From assembly GCA_027493375.1 (NCBI GenBank), contig JAPVWO010000216.1:1-45457 (forward strand): 45,457 nt of DNA, read 5' to 3'. The translations under genes were made by a program, and so were the position numbers. Numbering within the stretch: position 1 is the stretch's first letter; each line of letters begins with the position of its first letter. Below the pieces are notes generated by a model. That model did not search any database. It worked only from the letters and a program-made list of their open reading frames with translations, and was not told the origin of the DNA. This DNA comes from Candidatus Multivorans thiocomprendens (GTDB lineage Bacteria; Acidobacteriota; Thermoanaerobaculia; Multivoradales; Multivoraceae). Shown here in pieces: positions 40,346 to 45,457 of this stretch.

Positions 40346-42467
40346 CTACTCGTGGCCCGAGGCGGAGCGGAGGGCCCAGATCGGAGCCCGGCCGGCGCGG
40401 CTCGACGGTCCGGTCAAGTCGACCGGGTTCGCGAAGTACCCGTCCGACCAGAACCCACAGGGTCTGCTGGCGGCGAAGATCCTGACCTGTCCGCATGCCC
40501 ATGCCCGGATCGTCGGGATCGACACGTCCGCAGCCGAGGCCATGCCCGGCGTGCGCGTGGTCCACGTGATCCAGGGAGAGGGCGCCGAGATCCAGTGGGC
40601 CGGCGACGAGGTCGCGGCCGTCGCCGCCGCCACCGAGGAAGTGGCGCGCGACGCGCTGCGGGCGATTCGCGTCGACTACGAGGTGCTTCCGCACTTCGTC
40701 ACCGAAGCGGACCGCGACGGCGCGCCCGATGCCAGACCCGCCGGTGAGAGGACCGAAGGCGACCCGGACGCCGCCTTCGCCACCGCTCATCGCACGGTGG
40801 AGCGGACGCTGGGCATGCCTCAGATGGCCCACATGTGCCTGGAGCCGCACGGCCAGGTCTGTTCCTGGGACGGCGACGAGCTGGAGGTTCATGCCTCGAC
40901 CCAGGCAGTCTCGACCCTGGGAGGGCAGTTCGCGACGGAGCTCGGCGTGCCGGCGAGCCAGGTCCGGATCCGGACCGAGTACATGGGTGGCGGCTTCGGT
41001 TCGAAGTTCTCGCCGGATCGTTGGGGCATCGTCGGCGCCGAGCTGGCGCGCAAGGCGGGAGCGCCGGTGAAGCTCTTCCTCGAGAGGGACCAGGAAGTGA
41101 CGGTCGCGGGCAGCCGGCCGTCCGCCTTCGCCCGCATCCGGGCGTCGGCCGACGAGCAGGGCAGGCTCGTGGCGTGGGATTCGGACTCGTGGGGTTCGGG
41201 GGGCCTTCCGGGCACGGGCCAGACGCCCCTGCCGTACGTCTTCAGCAGGCTGCCGAACCGCCGCACCCGCCACACCTCCGTGCCGACGAACCTGGCCGGT
41301 TCCAGGGCCTGGCGGGCGCCCAACCATCCCCAGGCCTGTTTCCTGACGATGTCCGTCCTGGACGACCTCGCCGACGAACTGGGTCTCGACCCGATCGACT
41401 TTCTCGAACGCAACCTGGACCTGACGGGCCGGGCGGACACCTACCGGGAGCAGTTCGCGATCGCCGCGGAGATGGCGTCCTGGAAGGAGCGCTGGCAGCC
41501 CCGCGACCGCACGCGCGAGGGCGCTGTCCACCGCGGGCTCGGCGTCTCCGTTCACACCTGGGGCGGCCGCGGCCACTCGAGCAACTGCGACGTGACGGTC
41601 CATCCCGACGGCGCGGTCGAAGCGCGGATCGGCAGCCAGGACATCGGCACCGGGACCCGCACGATCGTGGCCCAGGTGCTCGCCGAGACCTTCGGCCTCG
41701 AACTCCACCAGGTGCGGGTGTCGCTCGGCGACAACGTGTACCCGCAGTCGGGTCCCTCCGGCGGCAGTTCGACGGTGGGCGGAGTCACCGCCTCGACCCG
41801 GCGGGCCGCGCAGGACGCCCTGCGCGAGGTGCTCGTCCTCGTGGCGCCGCGGCTCGAGGCCGAGCCGGAGCAACTGGTCGCCGGGGGCGGACGGGTGTTC
41901 GTGGAGGGGGATTCCTCTCGCGGGATGTCCTGGCGCGAGGCGGCGGCCCAGATCGGCGGCGCGCCGATCAGCGTTCAGGGCCGCAATCCCGGCCCCGGCC
42001 GGCTGATCTCCAGCGGCGTGGGCGGCGTGCAGATCGCCGAGGTGGAAGTCGACATCGAGACCGGTGTCGTGCAGGTCGAGCGGATGATCGCGGTCCAGGA
42101 TTGCGGCCTGATCATCAATCGCCGGCTGGCGGAGAGCCAAGTCTACGGCGGCCTGATCATGGGCGTCGGCTACGCGCTCTACGAGGAGTGGATTCCGGAT
42201 CCCGTGAGCGGCAGGCTGCTGAACGCGGACATGGAGTTCTACAAGCTGGCGGGTCTCGTCGATGTGGGGTCGCTCGAGGTCCACATGATGACCGGCCCGG
42301 GCTACGACGAGCGCGGCGTGATCGGCCTGGGCGAGCCGCCGGTCATCTCGCCCGGCGCCGCGATCAGCAACGCGGTGGCGAATGCGATCGGCGTCCGGGT
42401 GCCCTACCTGCCGTTGACGCCCGACCGCGTGCTGGATGCGCTGGCCGGACGTGGAGGGCCCGCCTGA
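40338..42467 (+). CDS. molybdenum-cofactor catalytic subunit, xanthine dehydrogenase family
   Basis: A 709-residue subunit that binds the molybdopterin cytosine-dinucleotide cofactor and the substrate. Conserved segments include the AKYPSDQNPQGLLAAKIL N-domain, the GGGFGSKF motif, RAPNHPQACF, QDIGTGTRTI, and the base-catalyst glutamate at about residue 666 (GLGEPPVISPGAAISNAVANA). No export signal of its own is seen, as in PaoC. The substrate (aldehyde, purine or other N-heterocycle) cannot be told. No XdhC/PaoD-type cofactor maturation gene is in the window. Confidence 0.93.
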   Translation: MADYSWPEAERRAQIGARPARLDGPVKSTGFAKYPSDQNPQGLLAAKILTCPHAHARIVGIDTSAAEAMPGVRVVHVIQGEGAEIQWAGDEVAAVAAATEEVARDALRAIRVDYEVLPHFVTEADRDGAPDARPAGERTEGDPDAAFATAHRTVERTLGMPQMAHMCLEPHGQVCSWDGDELEVHASTQAVSTLGGQFATELGVPASQVRIRTEYMGGGFGSKFSPDRWGIVGAELARKAGAPVKLFLERDQEVTVAGSRPSAFARIRASADEQGRLVAWDSDSWGSGGLPGTGQTPLPYVFSRLPNRRTRHTSVPTNLAGSRAWRAPNHPQACFLTMSVLDDLADELGLDPIDFLERNLDLTGRADTYREQFAIAAEMASWKERWQPRDRTREGAVHRGLGVSVHTWGGRGHSSNCDVTVHPDGAVEARIGSQDIGTGTRTIVAQVLAETFGLELHQVRVSLGDNVYPQSGPSGGSSTVGGVTASTRRAAQDALREVLVLVAPRLEAEPEQLVAGGGRVFVEGDSSRGMSWREAAAQIGGAPISVQGRNPGPGRLISSGVGGVQIAEVEVDIETGVVQVERMIAVQDCGLIINRRLAESQVYGGLIMGVGYALYEEWIPDPVSGRLLNADMEFYKLAGLVDVGSLEVHMMTGPGYDERGVIGLGEPPVISPGAAISNAVANAIGVRVPYLPLTPDRVLDALAGRGGPA

Positions 42468-43441
42468 TGCGTCCGTTCGGCTACGCGGCGCCGGCGACCG
42501 TCGAACAGGCGGTCGGCCTGCTGGCCGCGGAGGGCAGCGAGGCGCTGGCCGGCGGCACGGATCTTCTGAGCCTGCTCAAGGACGACGTCGAACGGGTCGA
42601 CCGCCTGGTCGCGCTTCGCGGCGTGGCGGGTCTCTCCGGAATCGAGCTCGACGGTGGCATGCTCCGCATCGGCGCCATGACGACCCTGCAGGAACTGCGG
42701 GACCATGAGGATGTGATCGCGGCCCTTCCCGCCCTGGCGGTCGCCATCGACGGCGTGGCCAGCCCGCAGTTGCGGGCGATGGGCACGGTCGGCGGCGATC
42801 TGCTCCAGCGGCCCCGGTGCTGGTACTACCGCCGGGGCTTCGGCCTGCTGGCGCTGACCGCCGACGGCCGCTCGATGGTCGCTGGGGGCGACAATCGCTA
42901 CCACGCGATCTTCCCCACAGGGCAAGCCCGTTTCGTCAGCCCGTCCAGCCTGGCGCCGCTGCTGGTCGCGGTCGGGGCGGAGGCGGTCGTTCGCGGACCG
43001 GCCGGTGAGCGCCGGCAGCCGGTGGAGGCGTTGTACCGGGCGCCCGAGGTCGACGGAGAGCGCGAGAACACGCTGGCGCCGGGCGAGCTCCTCGTCGGCG
43101 TTGAAGCGAACGTCGAGGGGTCCCGGTCGGCCGTCTACGAAGTCCGCCAGCGCCGCGCGCTGGACTGGCCGCTGATGGCGGCCGCCGTTTCGCTCACCGG
43201 CTCGGGAGCGCGAACCGAGCGTGCGCGGATCGTGCTCGGCCACGCCGCGCCCGTGCCCCATGTGGCGACGGCGGCGGGCGACGTGCTGGCCGGGCAGGAG
43301 TTGACGCCGGAGACGGTTGCCGCGGCCGCGGATGCGGCGGTGGAGGGCGCCCGGCCCATGAGCGGCAACCGGTACAAGGTTCAGCTTGCCCGGACCGCGG
43401 TGCGGCGCGCCCTCGGCCGCGCCGCCGGGATGGAGATCTGA
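42467..43441 (+). CDS. FAD-binding subunit, xanthine dehydrogenase family (Fe-S loop lost)
   Basis: A 324-residue FAD subunit with the PCMH-fold motifs ALAGGTDLLSLLKDD and MGTVGGDLLQRPRCWY. In PaoB the segment after that first Cys forms a loop with three more cysteines that hold a [4Fe-4S] cluster. Here a loop of similar length is retained (to FVSPSS) but only the first Cys remains; the others are replaced by non-cysteine residues. It should therefore bind FAD only. ATG 42467 overlaps the large-subunit stop (TGATG). Confidence 0.9.
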   Translation: MRPFGYAAPATVEQAVGLLAAEGSEALAGGTDLLSLLKDDVERVDRLVALRGVAGLSGIELDGGMLRIGAMTTLQELRDHEDVIAALPALAVAIDGVASPQLRAMGTVGGDLLQRPRCWYYRRGFGLLALTADGRSMVAGGDNRYHAIFPTGQARFVSPSSLAPLLVAVGAEAVVRGPAGERRQPVEALYRAPEVDGERENTLAPGELLVGVEANVEGSRSAVYEVRQRRALDWPLMAAAVSLTGSGARTERARIVLGHAAPVPHVATAAGDVLAGQELTPETVAAAADAAVEGARPMSGNRYKVQLARTAVRRALGRAAGMEI

Positions 43442-43446
43442 ACGCG

Positions 43447-43722
43447 ATGGCCGACCGTCCGCTCATTCCCCAGGCGCCGCAACTCTGCCGGAGGCTGCGC
43501 TGGAAGACGATGTTCATGGCCCTGGCGCCGGTGGAGCCGGGTGCGGCCGTCGACCCGCAGCACGAGATCGATGACGGCTTCGTCTGGTGTACGCACAGCA
43601 TGAACTGTCTCGGGCCCGACGGCGCGGTAGCCTCCCGGGAGGACTGCCGGGAAGGCCGCCGTTGCTTCGAGAGCCACGGTCCAAACCCCCGAAACTCGGC
43701 CCACGGAGACCTGCCGACATGA
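43447..43722 (+). CDS. small Cys-rich protein of the molybdoenzyme operon
   Basis: A 91-residue protein I do not recognise, 5 bp after the FAD subunit and overlapping the next gene by 4 bp, so it is almost certainly co-expressed. Cysteines at 48, 54, 67 and 73 are spaced C-x5-C-x12-C-x5-C, a symmetric pattern that suggests a metal or Fe-S site, with one more at residue 14. No signal peptide is visible. A role in maturation or electron transfer for the enzyme is an inference from position only. Confidence 0.65.
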   Translation: MADRPLIPQAPQLCRRLRWKTMFMALAPVEPGAAVDPQHEIDDGFVWCTHSMNCLGPDGAVASREDCREGRRCFESHGPNPRNSAHGDLPT

Positions 43723-44381
43723 GATTTGCTCCACGAGTTCTCTTCCCCGCCCTGCTTCTGATGGTTCTGCCCGCCGCCGCGATGGCGGCCGGCGTCTCGG
43801 GCATGTACGTTGAAGCGCGCACCGCCGACGTCTACACCGGCCCCTGTTTCGCGAACTCCGAAGTCGGGCTGGTCGGCAACGAGGCGATCATGGCCTGGCG
43901 GATCGAGGCGGGCGGCTGGGACGGCGTCGATCTCTCGGGCCTCTCGGTGCTCGCGGTCGTGCGCTCCGATGCGACTCTCGGCGATCCGTACGCCGAGTCG
44001 CGAGCCACGGAGTCCGTGCTGATCGTGGACGCGACCGCGGACGGGTCTCAGCGTTCGGCTCTCGAGGGATTCGCGCGCGGCATGGGGGGCGTCCTCCTTG
44101 CGGACGTGGCCCGTGTCGAGGCGGCGGACGTCACGTTCGATCTGCGGCCGAACGGGGCCGCCTCGGTCACGGCGGGCAACCTGGCCGCGGTGAGGACGCG
44201 TCCGCTCGATCATCGAGATCACCTCTGCGGCAACGAGACCGTCTTCTATCCGCCGCTGGCTCCGACGGACGGGGCTGTGCCCGGCGTCGCCATCGAGCAC
44301 ACTTGGCAAGGTCCGGGCCTGGGCGCCACCTGGAAGAGCCCCGGCAAGCGGAGCACCTTCGTCGGTCGGTTCAGCCGCTAG
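43719..44381 (+). CDS. secreted DUF1326-like protein
   Basis: A 220-residue protein with a clear signal peptide (APRVLFPALLLMVLPAAAMA, cleavage near 23). The mature part begins GVSGMYVEARTADVYTGPC and contains SQRSALEGFARGMGG, which resembles the DUF1326 family (GxYxE.., then a QR-x-AL-xx-G helix). The function of that family is unknown. The start overlaps the small Cys-rich gene by 4 bp, and it is the last gene of the molybdoenzyme run. Assignment to DUF1326 is by eye and moderately sure. Confidence 0.65.
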   Translation: MRFAPRVLFPALLLMVLPAAAMAAGVSGMYVEARTADVYTGPCFANSEVGLVGNEAIMAWRIEAGGWDGVDLSGLSVLAVVRSDATLGDPYAESRATESVLIVDATADGSQRSALEGFARGMGGVLLADVARVEAADVTFDLRPNGAASVTAGNLAAVRTRPLDHRDHLCGNETVFYPPLAPTDGAVPGVAIEHTWQGPGLGATWKSPGKRSTFVGRFSR

Positions 44382-44433
44382 GAGCCGGTGCTGCGAGTTC
44401 AGGCGGCGGCCGCCGCGCTTGCCGTCCCCTCCA

Positions 44434-44781
44434 ATGATCATCAACAAGCAGCAGATCGGCAACGCCAGCCTGCTGGCGGTGGAGGGTGTGATCAAGCTCG
44501 GGGAGAGCGCCCGCTTCCTGGCCGACGCCCTGAAACGGAGCCTGGCGGAGGGCGACGGCCATGTCCTGCTCGACCTCTCGGATGTCAACTACATGGACTC
44601 GACCGGCATCGGCGAGCTCGTCGGGTACCTGGTCAGGCTCCGCGCCGAGGAAAGAAAGCTGATCCTGGTCCGGCCTTCGGAACGGATCGTCCAGTTGCTG
44701 ACCGTGGCCGGCGTCGCGTCGCTGTTCCCGACCTACGACACGGTGGAGGACGCCCTCGCGGCGGAGGCCGGCGGGACCTGA
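44434..44781 (+). CDS. STAS-domain anti-sigma factor antagonist
   Basis: A 115-residue single STAS domain of the SpoIIAA/RsbV type. The phosphorylatable serine is Ser56 in YMDSTGIGELVGY, preceded by the VLLDLSDV strand. Such proteins bind an anti-sigma kinase and release a sigma factor when unphosphorylated. No kinase, phosphatase or sigma gene is adjacent. ATG 44434 has no ribosome site; a TTG at 44419 in the same frame is an alternative. About 52 bp of non-coding DNA precede it. Confidence 0.88.
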   Translation: MIINKQQIGNASLLAVEGVIKLGESARFLADALKRSLAEGDGHVLLDLSDVNYMDSTGIGELVGYLVRLRAEERKLILVRPSERIVQLLTVAGVASLFPTYDTVEDALAAEAGGT

Positions 44782-44857
44782 ACGGAGACGGGGGCGCCCG
44801 TGCCGGCGCTCGAGGCGGCCTGAAATCGGCGTGCTCCGCGAGCGCGGTGTAGCGGAA

Positions 44858-45325
44858 TCAGCCTCCGGACCGGTCGAGGACGAAGGGCTCCGGCAGCAGC
44901 TCGTGCAGCGTGAACCGGCGCCAGTTCGCCGCATCGTGGGCCCCGGCGGTGACCGACACGATCGGCAGGTCGCGACTGAACTCGGCCAGGGCGTCGCGGC
45001 ACTGCCCGCAGGGCGCGCAGGGCGGCGCGGAGCCCGTGGCGATGGCCAGCGCCGCAAACGATGCCTGTCCGTCCGCGACCGCGGCCGACAACGCGCCGCG
45101 TTCGGCACAGAGGGTCAGTCCGAGCAGGCGGTTCTCCACGTTGCAGCCGACGTAGACGTTGCCGTTGGCGGCCAGCAGCGCGGCGCCGACCCGGAAGTCG
45201 CTGTAGGGCGCGTAGGCCCGTTCCCGGCATCTGACGGCGGCGTCGACCAGAGTTTCCCAGTCGACGCCCTCCCACTTGGCGCCGTGATCCGGCGTGGGCA
45301 GGTGGAAGACGGGTTCCGCGCTCAT
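44858..45325 (-). CDS. cdd: cytidine deaminase
   Basis: Converts cytidine or deoxycytidine to the uridine form in pyrimidine salvage. A 155-residue homotetrameric-type enzyme: zinc motif TLCAERGAL (Cys73, catalytic Glu75) and PPCAPCGQCR (Cys103, Cys106), with YAPYSDFRVGAALLA and GCNVEN for substrate binding. ATG 45325 was chosen; the frame is open upstream but TAGGGT, a -10-like hexamer, ends 7 nt before this ATG. It is longer at the N-terminus (about 20 residues) than B. subtilis Cdd. Confidence 0.93.
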   Translation of the reverse strand: MSAEPVFHLPTPDHGAKWEGVDWETLVDAAVRCRERAYAPYSDFRVGAALLAANGNVYVGCNVENRLLGLTLCAERGALSAAVADGQASFAALAIATGSAPPCAPCGQCRDALAEFSRDLPIVSVTAGAHDAANWRRFTLHELLPEPFVLDRSGG

Positions 45326-45412
45326 CGGTGAAACCCTAGCAGCCCCGCCTTGCGCTCTGGCAGCGTAATCCAATACAGAGATGATCGTGAACGGAGCGGT
45401 GACGGAGAGGCG

Positions 45413-45457
45413 ATGCCGGTGGGTTTCGGGGTAGTTCTGGAGCGGCAGACGGAGCGC
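45413..45457 (+). CDS. possible start of a gene cut by the right edge
   Basis: ATG 45413 is preceded by GGAGAGG (45404-45410) and the frame stays open to the end of the window (15 codons, MPVGFGVVLERQTER). This is too short to identify. The rest of 45326-45412 shows no gene or repeat that I can support. Confidence 0.35.
   Translation, partial: MPVGFGVVLERQTER

Noticed and set aside
1-45457. CRISPR array, tRNA, rRNA, prophage or insertion-sequence transposase
   Set aside because: Intergenic gaps are short, no regularly spaced repeats or cloverleaf sequences were found, and no gene product resembles a transposase, integrase or phage protein.

Overview
The window is a strongly GC-rich, gene-dense bacterial chromosome segment carrying about 45 genes, mostly in short operons with 1-25 bp overlaps. 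Lipid A synthesis (LpxH), an Mla-type lipid transporter, a Tat-exported molybdoenzyme and DsbD point to a Gram-negative cell. The GWxTD-domain protein, sigma-54 activator and overall style fit Acidobacteriota or a neighbouring phylum; this is inference, because there is no rRNA gene to confirm it. I see no phage, transposase, CRISPR array, tRNA or rRNA.

Layout. 1-3800: a partial TlpA-type thioredoxin, a small Cys-rich protein, an RNA m5U methyltransferase that lacks its C-terminus, a DUF1330 gene plus a PTPS-family gene lying between two inverted copies of a long repeat, and a SelW/Rdx selenoprotein read through an in-frame UGA. 3833-9110: folE, a GWxTD protein, a minus-strand mlaE-mlaF-MCE-yggX operon, and plsC. 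9103-16480: apbC, lpxH, aroA, a 1081-residue sigma-54 activator with a helical-repeat sensor, and a protein with three MerR-like DNA-binding repeats joined by histone-H1-like linkers. 16470-20320 (minus): thiL, lon, nrdR. 20369-31494: a decayed hrcA, grpE, dnaJ, rsmE, recX, alaS, pgsA, an RND/MMPL exporter and ffh. 31628-34361: rpsP-khpA-rimM-trmD-rplS-rnhB, with a deletion fusing trmD to rplS. 34371-39649: an unknown anchored protein, dsbD, a PLP aminotransferase and a CBS-containing site-2 protease. 39707-44381: a Tat-exported three-subunit xanthine-dehydrogenase-family enzyme plus two small uncharacterised genes. 44434-45457: a STAS protein, cytidine deaminase and the start of a further gene.

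The strongest unexpected signals are: (1) the unannotatable-by-default selenoprotein at 3549-3776 (minus) with a good bacterial SECIS hairpin; (2) a 61-bp double-hairpin element present twice with identical architecture and compensatory stem changes, one copy lying inside the methyltransferase coding sequence; (3) a pair of inverted repeats bracketing the DUF1330/PTPS genes, the left copy coinciding with the end of the methyltransferase; (4) three short deletions in core genes (two in hrcA, one joining trmD to rplS), which are either real or assembly faults; and (5) the triple-HTH/H1-like protein. Gene order and motifs were read by eye; no database search was possible.
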